From the NCBI GenBank assembly GCA_002690445.1, contig NZER01000503.1, forward strand, positions 1 to 11,636: a stretch of 11,636 bases of DNA. Reading direction: 5' to 3'. The notes below the pieces were generated by a model. It saw nothing but the letters and a program-made list of their open reading frames with translations. It made no database searches and was not told the DNA's origin. The position numbers and the translations under genes were made by a program. This stretch comes from Candidatus Pacearchaeota archaeon. GTDB lineage: Archaea; Nanoarchaeota; Nanoarchaeia; Pacearchaeales; GW2011-AR1. Positions 1 through 6,373 of this stretch are shown piece after piece (position 1 is the stretch's first letter; the number at the start of each line of letters is the position of its first letter).

Positions 1-110
1 CTCTCCCCAGCCTCCATCGCCTTATCAGCCTTCCACCTCCGCCGCCTTGTTCCGCCCCCATCGCCTTATGCACCCACCCCCCGCCCCCAAATAGATAGTG
101 ATAAGATATT
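1..110. repeat. C-rich, G-poor left terminus with direct repeat
   Basis: The top strand of the first 90 or so bases is mostly C with few G. A 12-bp direct repeat CCATCGCCTTAT lies at 14-25 and 58-69. The bottom strand carries G runs (complement of the C runs at 55-59, 75-81 and 83-88) that could form a G-quadruplex. No open reading frame is convincing here. The composition matches the right end of the window on the same strand, which suggests the two ends are neighbours in a circular or permuted molecule. Confidence 0.6.
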
Positions 111-117
111 GGCCAAG

Positions 118-311
118 TACTAATCGCCTCGCCTATATGTTAGATCATGTTGATTATTATTTATAACATGTTAATTAATTTTTATATGATGTATAAATAA
201 ATAATAATATTTCTATATGTATTAAAAATAAATAATCAAAGTATAATAGTAATTACTAATCGCCTCTTATATAAAAAGATAGTAGTAGTAGTCAAACAAT
301 GTGCGATTAGT
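118..311. repeat. ACTAATCGC repeats flanking an AT-rich tract (origin-like)
   Basis: The 13-mer TACTAATCGCCTC occurs at 118-130 and 254-266, and its core ACTAATCGC recurs inverted at 303-311. Between the first two copies lies about 120 bp of almost pure A/T (roughly 131-253) containing a 10-bp palindrome TAACATGTTA at 164-173. Together with the ATCGCCTTAT copies at 16-25 and 60-69, this makes at least five ATCGC elements in 300 bp. Iterons next to an easily melted tract are a usual plan for a replication origin. The repeats are seen directly and the function is inferred. Confidence 0.45.
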
Positions 312-312
312 G

Positions 313-320
313 TATAAATA
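313..320 (+). promoter_or_regulatory. Possible TATA box upstream of non-coding region
   Basis: TATAAATA lies 1 bp after the inverted ACTAATCGC copy at 303-311. If used, transcription would start near 343 and run through a stretch of about 400 nt without a credible coding sequence, ahead of the coding operon's own TATA box at 715-722. It could drive a non-coding RNA. The region is AT-rich, so chance matches are likely. Confidence 0.25.
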
Positions 321-557
321 GAGTATAAGTAACAAGCTACCCTCCAAAAATTTTACCCGCAAACGTCATTACTAAAGAGTAGTAAGAAAACAGGGAGAGG
401 AGAGAATGAGAAACCCCTCCCCACTTCCAAGTAGTCACTCATCTATATAAAGAATTCCTGATATAATACATTAAGATATTAAGAAAGCAATTAATAAGTA
501 ATCCCATGAGGTATGTCTCCTCGATAAGAATTAAAAGCAATAAGTAAGGGAAGCATT

Positions 558-652
558 GTGCTCTGTGCACGGCCTGCCATAAGTTAAGCCCATCTGAGAG
601 CGAAACAGCGACTTATAGCACAACAGAGCCATAGTTAGAAATGCGCTATAAG
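558..652 (+). other. Possible structured RNA with alternative stems
   Basis: Bases 560-566 (GCTCTGT) can pair with 623-629 (ACAGAGC). Nested inside, ATAAGT at 579-584 pairs with ACTTAT at 611-616. A competing perfect 8-bp pairing joins CTTATAGC (612-619) to GCTATAAG (645-652), and both cannot form together. This would suit a small RNA or a switching leader. I do not recognise a known RNA family, and the promoter at 715 lies downstream, so it is not the leader of the coding operon. No tRNA or rRNA signature is visible. Confidence 0.25.
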
Positions 653-711
653 CCTCGTTTGAAACAAAATAGAAGCATAGAGTATAGAAAGCTTGCACAA
701 AGCACAACGAA

Positions 712-738
712 AGGTTTATATAGTTAGTGTGTGTGTGT
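712..738 (+). promoter_or_regulatory. Promoter: TATA box plus (GT)6 module
   Basis: AGGTTTATATA with TATA core 715-722 is followed by a (GT)6 run at 727-738. The start codon at 747 lies about 28 bp from the TATA centre, so the message would be essentially leaderless, as is common in archaea. The same AGGTTTATA plus GT-run arrangement occurs upstream of the 10348 gene (10264-10284). The two rightward operons therefore probably share a regulator or initiation mode. Confidence 0.6.
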
Positions 739-746
739 ATTGTATA

Positions 747-959
747 ATGGATGCAACAATGTTAAGGAGACAAGAGAGAAGAAGCAACATTAAGAAGATT
801 GTTGATATTTTGAAAGAAGGATTAAGAGAAGAAAAACACATAGATAATGAATTGTTTATTGTTGATATTTGTATTCAGTTTGATGTGACTGAGAGGACTG
901 CTAAAGAATACATAAAAATTGCAAGGAGAGTAGTAGAGAATGGAAGTACCATTGACTAA
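747..959 (+). CDS. Small helix-turn-helix protein, possible small terminase or regulator
   Basis: A 70-aa basic protein beginning MDATMLRRQERR. A longer TTG-started frame from 693 is rejected because it runs through the TATA box at 715-722; ATG 759 is an alternative. Residues 35-60 or so look like a helix-turn-helix: a short helix ending in the motif CIQFDVTERTAKEY, with TERTAKEYIKIAR as the recognition helix. As first gene of the operon containing the resolvase and the large terminase, it fits a DNA-recognising small terminase subunit. It is short for that family, so a transcription factor is equally possible. The next ATG (940) lies inside its 3' end, a 20-nt overlap that implies translational coupling. 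Confidence 0.7.
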   Translation: MDATMLRRQERRSNIKKIVDILKEGLREEKHIDNELFIVDICIQFDVTERTAKEYIKIARRVVENGSTID

Positions 960-1092
960 GCAAGATTGGGAGATGGTTAAGAAAACATCCGAAGATATGA
1001 TTAAGAACTCAAGCCTAACGATAGAGACTGCTAAATTATCGTTAAGTTTGGCCATAGAAAAAATTGCAGAATTCCCCGAAGATGCCGAATAG
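940..1092 (+). CDS. Hypothetical 50-aa protein in packaging operon
   Basis: A short reading frame, ATG to TAG, encodes 50 aa starting MEVPLTKQDW and ending AEFPEDAE. It overlaps the HTH gene by 20 nt and the resolvase gene by 11 nt, so it fills the gap between them exactly. A GGAG element lies about 11 nt before the ATG. The composition is amphipathic and helical (LTIETAKLSLSLAIEKIAEF). It might be a partner of the HTH protein, perhaps the oligomerising part of a split small terminase. No family is recognised. Tight packing supports it as real, but its size keeps confidence moderate. Confidence 0.5.
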   Translation: MEVPLTKQDWEMVKKTSEDMIKNSSLTIETAKLSLSLAIEKIAEFPEDAE

Positions 1093-1336
1093 AAATTACG
1101 AGAAAGGAATTAGATATGAGCGAGAGATTGTTAATCAAGCAAAAGAAGAAGGATATACAGCGTTTAGAACTGCGGGAAGTAAATCCCCAGTAGATGTGTG
1201 TATTGTGGATGATAAGGGTAAAAGAATATATTTGATACAATGTAAGGTGACAAAAAGATCACAAAAAAAACTAAAAGAAACATTTGACAAGATTGAAACT
1301 GGTTATAGAATAATATGGAAAGTTATGGAGAAATAG
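1082..1336 (+). CDS. Hjc-like Holliday junction resolvase
   Basis: An 84-aa PD-(D/E)XK nuclease of the archaeal Hjc type. The order matches the family: N-terminal NYEKGIRYEREIV with catalytic Glu13, then the RTAGSKSPVDV block with Ser33 and Asp38, then LIQCK with Lys55. The usual Glu of the E-x-K motif is Gln53, a substitution seen in some members of the superfamily. The protein is shorter than cellular Hjc (about 120-140 aa), lacking most of the C-terminal part. ATG 1082 is chosen over TTG 1064 because the family motif begins just after it. It probably cleaves four-way or branched DNA so that replicated DNA is linear and unbranched before packaging. It overlaps the terminase gene by 22 nt. 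Confidence 0.8.
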   Translation: MPNRNYEKGIRYEREIVNQAKEEGYTAFRTAGSKSPVDVCIVDDKGKRIYLIQCKVTKRSQKKLKETFDKIETGYRIIWKVMEK

Positions 1337-2565
1337 CGGGAATTAAACTAGACAAATGGCAAAAGGAAGTAATAGAGGCAAAGAATTCACATATTGCGAT
1401 TCGTGCTGGAAGGCAGGTTGGCAAGAGCACCGTGATCAGCTTAAAAGCTGCACTCTATTCATTAGAGAATCCAAAGAAAAATGTATTAATTATAGCGAGT
1501 GTGGACAGACAGGCACAGCTGTTATTCGAGAAGATAGTGGAGATGGTCCTTCTGCTAGACAAATCGCAAGTTGGGAAAGGGAGAGACAAGCCGACGAGAC
1601 ACTACATGAAGCTTAAAAATGGTACAAAGATTTATTGCTTACCAACAGGCCGAAGTGGATATGGCATCAGAGGATATACTATTGATCTCCTTATTGCCGA
1701 TGAAGCTGCATTCATCCCTGAAGATGTCTGGGTCGCAGTGGGTCCTATGCTCGCAACTACAAAAGGAAGCCTAATTCTATTATCCACTCCATATGGGAAG
1801 GCTGGATATTTCTATGATTGTTTCAAAGACGATAGATTCAGAACGTGGGCTGTGAGTTCAGAAGAATGTCCAAGAATAGATAAGGTATTTTTAGAGAAAG
1901 AAAAATCTAGGATGACAAGAATCCAATATGCTCAAGAATACAAAGGAGAATTCCTAGAAGAATTAACACAAATGTTTCCAACGGAATTAATAGAGAGATG
2001 TATGACAATTAATGAAGGGATGTTCAGCCCAAAATATAGATATTATCTAGGAGTAGATATTGCCCGATTCGGAGGGGATGAAACTGCGTTTGTGGTTGTA
2101 AACATGATGTCTAAAGAGGATGTGAGAATTGAATATGTTGAGGCAAGTGAGAAGACAGGAACTAACGACACAATAGAAAGAGTTATAGATCTTAATAACA
2201 AATATAATTTCAGAAAGATATTCATAGATGATGGCGGTTTGGGAGCACCAATCTATGATATTTTAAAAGACAGGTTAAAAAGTAAGGTTATTGGGATTAA
2301 CAATGCCTCAAAATCAATAGACCAAGATAGGAAAAGGAGAATCTTAAAGCATGATCTTTACGGAAACCTTTTAAGATTAATGGAGCAAGACCAAATAAAA
2401 ATGCTGAAACATGTTGATCTAATGAGAAGTTTAAAGAGCATACAATTTGAATATACTGAGAATGAAAATCTGAGAATCTTTGGGAGATATAGTCACATAG
2501 CAGAAGCAGCAATAAGAGGAGCATGGTGTGTGAGAAGTGCAGGATTAAGACTATTTGTTAATTAA
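1315..2565 (+). CDS. terL: Terminase large subunit (TerL), packaging ATPase and nuclease
   Basis: A 416-aa protein with both terminase domains. In the ATPase domain the Walker A motif is GRQVGKST (residues 32-39), Walker B is LLIADE (125-130) with catalytic Glu130, and the coupling motif is LLSTPYG (155-161). In the RNase H-fold nuclease domain, YYLGVDIARFGGDETA gives the first metal Asp (Asp248), KIFIDDGG gives the second (Asp305), and the C-terminal block HIAEAAIRGAW has Glu where many relatives have Asp. TerL docks on the portal and pumps DNA into the procapsid. Length is normal for the family. The start lies inside the resolvase 3' end. The stop overlaps the convergent gene ending at 2558 by 8 bp, leaving no room for a spacer terminator. 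Confidence 0.95.
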   Translation: MESYGEIAGIKLDKWQKEVIEAKNSHIAIRAGRQVGKSTVISLKAALYSLENPKKNVLIIASVDRQAQLLFEKIVEMVLLLDKSQVGKGRDKPTRHYMKLKNGTKIYCLPTGRSGYGIRGYTIDLLIADEAAFIPEDVWVAVGPMLATTKGSLILLSTPYGKAGYFYDCFKDDRFRTWAVSSEECPRIDKVFLEKEKSRMTRIQYAQEYKGEFLEELTQMFPTELIERCMTINEGMFSPKYRYYLGVDIARFGGDETAFVVVNMMSKEDVRIEYVEASEKTGTNDTIERVIDLNNKYNFRKIFIDDGGLGAPIYDILKDRLKSKVIGINNASKSIDQDRKRRILKHDLYGNLLRLMEQDQIKMLKHVDLMRSLKSIQFEYTENENLRIFGRYSHIAEAAIRGAWCVRSAGLRLFVN

Positions 2566-2881
2566 CTTCAATATTCCATTTAACACTACGATATTTTCTA
2601 ATACTACTCCGAACACTCCCATCCCGAATTCTTGTAAAGTTATAAGCCCTTATATGATTTCGTTGCCTATTCTCCCCGCCTCTATTATCATCCCAACAAT
2701 AAAGAAATTCATAAATTCGAGTTGCATTTCCATACCTAATGCCATAAACTCTAATACTGTAAAATTCGAGTGTCCGTTTAGTATATCTAGATGCCCCCTT
2801 TTTCTTATATTGCATTCTAAATTTCCGCCTTCTTAAAGCCTGATTAAAAATTAATTCAATATCCTCATTACTCAATCCCAT
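2558..2881 (-). CDS. Small WYL/SH3-like hypothetical protein
   Basis: A 107-aa basic protein, last gene of the leftward operon, with a GGGGTGA ribosome-binding site just before ATG 2881. The N-terminus is helical and rich in Arg/Lys (ALRRRKFRMQYKKKG). The middle, roughly residues 38-90, has the pattern FYSIRVYG, then YEFLYCWD, then NHIRAYNFTRI, which resembles the WYL/Sm-like fold that ends in a Phe/Tyr-x-x-x-Arg-Ile strand and often binds nucleic acid or small ligands. The WYL assignment comes from pattern resemblance only. A regulator or a minor virion protein are both possible. It is convergent with terL and overlaps it by 8 bp. Confidence 0.65.
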   Translation of the reverse strand: MGLSNEDIELIFNQALRRRKFRMQYKKKGASRYTKRTLEFYSIRVYGIRYGNATRIYEFLYCWDDNRGGENRQRNHIRAYNFTRIRDGSVRSSIRKYRSVKWNIEVN

Positions 2882-2885
2882 TATT

Positions 2886-3908
2886 TCACCCCATCATATA
2901 AGTAACCCAAGAGCCATTTTCATAGAAATTGAAAGCATCAGTTGTAGAATTATATATTATCATTCCATTCACAGCAGTTAGATTATCTCTTTGTGCTGTT
3001 GTCATTCTAGGTAGTAATAAAGCTCCGGTTGTAGAACTTAAATCTAAAATAGAACTGCTGTTTGGAGTTGTTCCTATACCAACAGCTCCCGCCGCCGTTA
3101 TCCTCATTCTCTCGGTTGGAGCTGTATCTGCGACAGTTGAGTTTCTAGTACCAAATACTAAATCTCCTTTTGTGTCTCCTGCTCCTGCAGTAATTTTATA
3201 TCCAATTTGTACGGGGCTTATAGTTGTTCCTTTAAAATGTAGTCCGATAGAATATAGTCCATTAGCAGTATAAGATCTTCCCGAAAATCTTGCGATTGGT
3301 TTTGAAAAGTCCGTTTCTGTTGTTGCTTCTGTACATACTAAAGCAGTTTCTGGAATAAGTGTGCCTATTCCAATATATCCGTCTTTAGTTATTGTCATTC
3401 TATTTTGATTATTGGTATATAGGAGTAGATTATGATCAGACAAAGTTCCTATATTAGCTGATGTCGTTCCTGCTTGGGTGAATCCCTGCACTGTGTTTGT
3501 TGTATCTTCCATGAGTATCATAGGGCTTGAAGATCCAGAAATATGAATTTTTTTGGAGGGGCTTGTTGTTCCCATTCCTAATCTTTTGCTTGTATTATCC
3601 CAAAAGAAATTAGAGTTATCTTCTGCTATTGTACTTCCATCTGAAAATAAAACACTTCCTGCTGTTAGAGTTGGTAAGCCAGAGCTAGAATCATCAACAT
3701 ATTGTTTATTTGCTATGTCTTTGGCCACTGAGGGCGTATGTTGTATTGTCCCCTGTCTAGCATTGATGGAATCAACAAAATTGAAATCATCCATGTTGTC
3801 AAAATTCCCTGCATTTTCTGGCCTTTCAAAGTTCTCACTCTTTATCTTAGATTTAAAAGTATCAGCATTCAGTTTTCTCGGACGTCCACGACCTACCATA
3901 TTATTCAT
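2886..3908 (-). CDS. Fibre-like structural protein with GIGT repeats and AT-hook-like N-terminus
   Basis: A 340-aa Ser/Thr/Gly/Asn-rich protein. Residues 6-12 (GRGRPRK) resemble an AT-hook. Residues 66-72 (ANKQYVD) match a phage tail-fibre motif. Three repeat units are each announced by a GIGT-type turn: RLGMGTTSP (109-117), YIGIGTLIP (178-186) and AVGIGTTPN (275-283). The C-terminus has the beta-rich segment LLLPRMTTAQRDNL (297-310) and ends in NGSWVTYMMG, a common end of receptor-facing phage fibre proteins. It is probably a virion fibre that contacts the host or decorates the capsid. ATG 3908 lies about 26 nt from a TATA box, so it may be expressed from its own late promoter; ATG 3899 is an alternative. 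Confidence 0.8.
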   Translation of the reverse strand: MNNMVGRGRPRKLNADTFKSKIKSENFERPENAGNFDNMDDFNFVDSINARQGTIQHTPSVAKDIANKQYVDDSSSGLPTLTAGSVLFSDGSTIAEDNSNFFWDNTSKRLGMGTTSPSKKIHISGSSSPMILMEDTTNTVQGFTQAGTTSANIGTLSDHNLLLYTNNQNRMTITKDGYIGIGTLIPETALVCTEATTETDFSKPIARFSGRSYTANGLYSIGLHFKGTTISPVQIGYKITAGAGDTKGDLVFGTRNSTVADTAPTERMRITAAGAVGIGTTPNSSSILDLSSTTGALLLPRMTTAQRDNLTAVNGMIIYNSTTDAFNFYENGSWVTYMMG

Positions 3909-3920
3909 AGTAAATAGAAG

Positions 3921-3939
3921 TATATAAAAGTATATAAAA
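3921..3939 (-). promoter_or_regulatory. Tandem TATA boxes before fibre gene
   Basis: On the leftward strand the 10-bp unit TTTATATACT is present twice in direct succession (top strand TATATAAAAG then TATATAAAAT). The distal copy (3931-3939) lies about 26 bp from ATG 3908, which predicts a leaderless transcript. The proximal copy would start inside the gene, near 3899, where a second in-frame ATG lies. The promoter lies just downstream of the 54-aa gene ending at 3940. Confidence 0.5.
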
Positions 3940-4104
3940 TTATGCAGATGTTATTTTTTCTATTGTTGCACCTGTATTGAAATAAAGTTTAGCACCTGAC
4001 ACGTATAGAGACGCCCCACTCATTGCTAGACTATTTGTGTTTCCTGTTTTCTCAGGAATAATTAACTCAGAGGGGATTACAACATCTCCTACAACTTCCA
4101 CCAT
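3940..4104 (-). CDS. Small structural-type protein, 54 aa
   Basis: A reading frame from ATG (4104) to TAA encodes 54 aa: it starts MVEVVGDVVIPSEL and ends GATIEKITSA. It contains the beta-rich segment MSGASLYVSGAKLYFNTG, a pattern I associate with short virion proteins and fibre modules. A GGGAGAG ribosome-binding site precedes the start, and the start lies 1 nt after the stop of the upstream 59-aa gene. It may be a short cousin or accessory of the fibre protein encoded next. No named family is recognised. Confidence 0.6.
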   Translation of the reverse strand: MVEVVGDVVIPSELIIPEKTGNTNSLAMSGASLYVSGAKLYFNTGATIEKITSA

Positions 4105-4105
4105 A

Positions 4106-4285
4106 TTACTTCTCTCCCTTTTTAGATGTATCTTTTTGTTTCTCTTTATCTTTCAATGAATCAAGATAGAAATTAAGATCATCCATCTTATCTTTATTTG
4201 ATGTAATACCTAAAGGGTAATTACCCTCTTTGTCTCGCATAGCATAATAACCTTCACCTCTAAATAATTTTCCAGCTTCACTCAT
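4106..4285 (-). CDS. Small charged hypothetical protein, 59 aa
   Basis: A 59-aa frame, ATG to TAA, sits exactly between the capsid gene (stop at 4287) and the 54-aa gene (ATG 4104). It starts MSEAGKLFRGEGYYAMRDKE and has a Lys/Asp-rich tail from about residue 44 (LKDKEKQKDTSKKGEK). The short N-terminal part with YYAMRDKEGNYPLGI is probably folded and the tail disordered. It is likely a minor virion or assembly protein because of its position right after the major capsid protein. The family is unknown. Confidence 0.6.
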   Translation of the reverse strand: MSEAGKLFRGEGYYAMRDKEGNYPLGITSNKDKMDDLNFYLDSLKDKEKQKDTSKKGEK

Positions 4286-4286
4286 T

Positions 4287-5147
4287 TTAAGATTGTGTAT
4301 TTGTAATTCTATGAATCGCTTTAGGATTTGTAATCATAGTAACACCTACCTCCCATGCTCTTATAGTGAATTTTATTCCTTCATCTGTGATAACTGCTGT
4401 TTGTAAGGGTGCCGCTGTTTTCCATGTTGCCGCTTCCTGTCCTTTAATTATCAATGCCTCATCTGCTGGTACTGAGTTAGAAACTACAACATTTAATCCC
4501 GCAATCTGACCAACAACACCATTACTAACGACATCAGCTGTCTTGAATGATGGGTTATTAATTACTTTACTATTTCTTAATAGGTTTGTGTGGTCCTTTG
4601 GACTTAATAACAACCATCCGTTTTCTTGAACATCATAGTTATCTTCTTGTATGTCTCTTATTCCTATTAATATATCAGCTATCGGATCTCTGTCTGCTAC
4701 TGTTGCATTATCCCACGTCGCTACTGCGGCCGCCGTATTTATATCTGCATCTCCTATTAATGCTGTGTAAATTGCATCATCCACAGATTTGGCCACTGAT
4801 CTTCCAACTCTTAATAGTGTTCTTTGCATGACATCTATTGAATTTGTAACTGCATCTTCCCAAGAAACTACACCTTCACCCGCATGTTTCAAATGTCTAA
4901 CACTTGCTTCAGTCCAATTTGGCTCAACATATGGAAACCCAGCCAATCTTGAAACACCTTTGATATTTCTTGTTCCTGATGCTGTTAATTCTGTTGCACC
5001 TTCTTTGAAATATGTCTCCTTCCAAGAACTAGAACTCTGAACTAAACAAACTTGTTTAAATTTATATTGTTGTAGAGCAAAACCTGTAACTGCTCTTTGA
5101 ATATTCTCATCCCTTAAGGTTGTCTGTCCCGTAGTTTCAGCTGCCAT
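4287..5147 (-). CDS. HK97-fold major capsid protein
   Basis: A 286-aa protein whose outline fits the HK97 fold: an N-arm (about 1-60), an extended-loop strand region around GVSRLAGFPYVEPNW (64-78), a long P-domain spine helix (about 104-131, DVMQRTLLRVGRSVAKSVDDA), then an alternating alpha/beta A-domain including NGWLLLSPKDHTNLL and NVVVSNSVP, and a P-domain return (IKFTIRAWEVGVTMI). It would form the icosahedral shell. The length equals a mature coat protein without the about 100-residue N-terminal delta domain of HK97 itself, and no protease gene is seen. A separate scaffold is therefore expected, perhaps the acidic protein at 6972-7313. It follows the decoration protein gene by 1 nt. Confidence 0.88.
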   Translation of the reverse strand: MAAETTGQTTLRDENIQRAVTGFALQQYKFKQVCLVQSSSSWKETYFKEGATELTASGTRNIKGVSRLAGFPYVEPNWTEASVRHLKHAGEGVVSWEDAVTNSIDVMQRTLLRVGRSVAKSVDDAIYTALIGDADINTAAAVATWDNATVADRDPIADILIGIRDIQEDNYDVQENGWLLLSPKDHTNLLRNSKVINNPSFKTADVVSNGVVGQIAGLNVVVSNSVPADEALIIKGQEAATWKTAAPLQTAVITDEGIKFTIRAWEVGVTMITNPKAIHRITNTQS

Positions 5148-5148
5148 A

Positions 5149-5556
5149 TTATCTATTTCCTATGTCTACCTCAATTACTTCATTTACTGATCCAGTTTCT
5201 AGTGCAGTTCCAACAGATTTACCAGCTGCGATCTCTGCCTCTGTTGCATTTCTTATTAAATTTGCTCCACTTGTTGCCACCTTTGCTCCAATAGTTACAG
5301 CAACTCCAGCGTTAACTTTCAGGTCAAATACTCCAGATTGATATGCTCCCAAATTTGTTGCTCCATCACTTGCGACTTTATCTGCAACTGCTATCCCCGC
5401 AAATATATCTCCAGTGCCTGTCGATGTTGCAGCCGTTCGAGGATCGCTAAGAACTAATAATGCACCTTTTGTTATTGCAACTCCATCCGCTACTGTATGA
5501 TCTCTAACATTACCACCATCTGCACCTAATTCAACAATCACCGCTTCGTTTGCCAT
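5149..5556 (-). CDS. Capsid decoration protein, DUF2190-like
   Basis: A 135-aa Ala/Gly/Val-rich protein with the decoration-protein pattern: N-terminal VIVELGADGG, the segment ADGVAITKGALLVLSD, a central FAGIAVADKVASDG, the repeat-like VFDLKVNAGVAVTIGAKVA, and a C-terminal VGTALETGSVNEVIEVDI. DUF2190-type proteins sit on HK97-fold shells and stabilise them after expansion. The gene directly before the capsid gene supports this. A TATA box at 5577-5586 places the transcription start at or near ATG 5556, so decoration and capsid protein can be made from a dedicated strong promoter. Confidence 0.82.
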   Translation of the reverse strand: MANEAVIVELGADGGNVRDHTVADGVAITKGALLVLSDPRTAATSTGTGDIFAGIAVADKVASDGATNLGAYQSGVFDLKVNAGVAVTIGAKVATSGANLIRNATEAEIAAGKSVGTALETGSVNEVIEVDIGNR

Positions 5557-5575
5557 GCTATTAGATATGTAAAAC

Positions 5576-6070
5576 CTATATATAAACTTTACTATTCTTA
5601 GGTATTTTCATAAAGCATAACCAATAAGTAGTATTTTTCCCTTTATGTTTTATTAAAGGTTGTTGATTTATTATTTCTAAGACTTCTTTTAATTTAATAG
5701 AGCTTTCACTCCATTTAAATATCAATGTTCCATAATCATCCAACACTCTCCAACATTCTTTAAATCCTTTTCCTATATCTTCTTTCCATGTATCTCTACT
5801 TAATATACCATAAACTCTTGAATAAACTCCTGCTTCTGAATTTCTTATTATATGTGGAGGGTCAAACACCACCATTTTAAATGAATTATCTTTAAAATTC
5901 ATATTTCTAAAATCCATCTGAATATCAGGTTTTATTTCTCTTTTATCATTATCTATTGCAAATCCTTTTTCTCTTATTCTATTATCAATATATAGAACAT
6001 TTGAATGATTTTTATCATTCCAAAACATTCTAGTTCCACAACAAGCATCTAGTATAAATTTATTTTGCAT
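5576..6070 (-). CDS. SAM-dependent DNA methyltransferase-like protein
   Basis: A 164-aa Rossmann-fold methyltransferase. Motif I is LDACCGTRMFW (residues 7-17, SAM binding). An acidic residue follows the second strand (YIDNR, Asp29). Motif IV is VVFDPPH (67-73), the DPP[YFH]-type catalytic motif of amino-methylating DNA enzymes. Later blocks are GFKECWRVL and GTLIFKWS. This compact single-domain form without a recognition domain is common in viral genomes. It may protect viral DNA from host nucleases, but no cognate nuclease is present. It lies within the structural operon, and its last 11 bp overlap the TATA box of the decoration/capsid unit. Confidence 0.85.
   Translation of the reverse strand: MQNKFILDACCGTRMFWNDKNHSNVLYIDNRIREKGFAIDNDKREIKPDIQMDFRNMNFKDNSFKMVVFDPPHIIRNSEAGVYSRVYGILSRDTWKEDIGKGFKECWRVLDDYGTLIFKWSESSIKLKEVLEIINQQPLIKHKGKNTTYWLCFMKIPKNSKVYI
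5577..5586 (-). promoter_or_regulatory. TATA box for decoration/capsid genes
   Basis: On the leftward strand TTTATATATA is centred about 26 bp from ATG 5556, the archaeal spacing for a leaderless transcript. It lies inside the last codons of the methyltransferase gene. An internal promoter would allow capsid proteins to be made in excess over the portal and minor proteins encoded upstream. Confidence 0.55.
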
Positions 6071-6073
6071 TTT

Positions 6074-6373
6074 TCACACCAATATTTTTTTTGGTTTGGA
6101 GATCTCTTTTAGTGCTTCCATTTTATCTCTCATCTCTCTAATGAATGGATTTACGACGTTATTAACTTCGTGCTCAGCGTCTACTAATTTACATTTATAC
6201 CAAAAATATCCTATAAAGAAGCATGACACTCCATAGAACATTCCTAGTATCATAGTTAATGAAACATCCAAACTAGACATTCCATAGAATGCAATTAGGT
6301 ATTTAAAATAACTTGTTACTCCATATCCTTTATCAAAGTATGCCTTCCATAACATCAATCTATAATATTTCAT
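6074..6373 (-). CDS. Membrane protein of unknown function
   Basis: A 99-aa protein starting MKYYRLMLWKAYFDKGYG. Two in-frame ATGs upstream (6385, 6400) would lengthen it; 6373 is preferred because GATGAGG lies 6 nt before it. Hydrophobic segments at about residues 22-35 and 38-58 (the latter MILGMFYGVSCFFIGYFWY) indicate one or two membrane helices, followed by a cytosolic-looking charged tail (EVNNVVNPFIREMRDKMEAL). It lies between the unknown 129-aa gene and the methyltransferase gene. A holin-like or virion membrane role is possible but not shown. I recall similar proteins in virus-like metagenomic contigs only as hypothetical. Confidence 0.7.
   Translation of the reverse strand: MKYYRLMLWKAYFDKGYGVTSYFKYLIAFYGMSSLDVSLTMILGMFYGVSCFFIGYFWYKCKLVDAEHEVNNVVNPFIREMRDKMEALKEISKPKKILV

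Noticed and set aside
693..746. TTG-initiated N-terminal extension of the HTH gene
   Set aside because: The extension covers the TATA box and GT run; ATG 747 is the expected leaderless start.
1356..1616. Rightward 86-aa frame inside terL
   Set aside because: Shadow in another frame of the ATPase domain, whose Walker motifs prove the real frame.
2929..3273. Rightward frames of 114 aa here and 124 aa at 3553-3927
   Set aside because: Antisense shadows of the fibre gene, whose GIGT repeats are clear on the other strand; no ribosome sites.
4586..5040. Rightward frames of 81 and 83 aa within the capsid gene
   Set aside because: Antisense to the well-supported HK97-fold capsid protein, with Leu/Ser-rich products typical of shadows.
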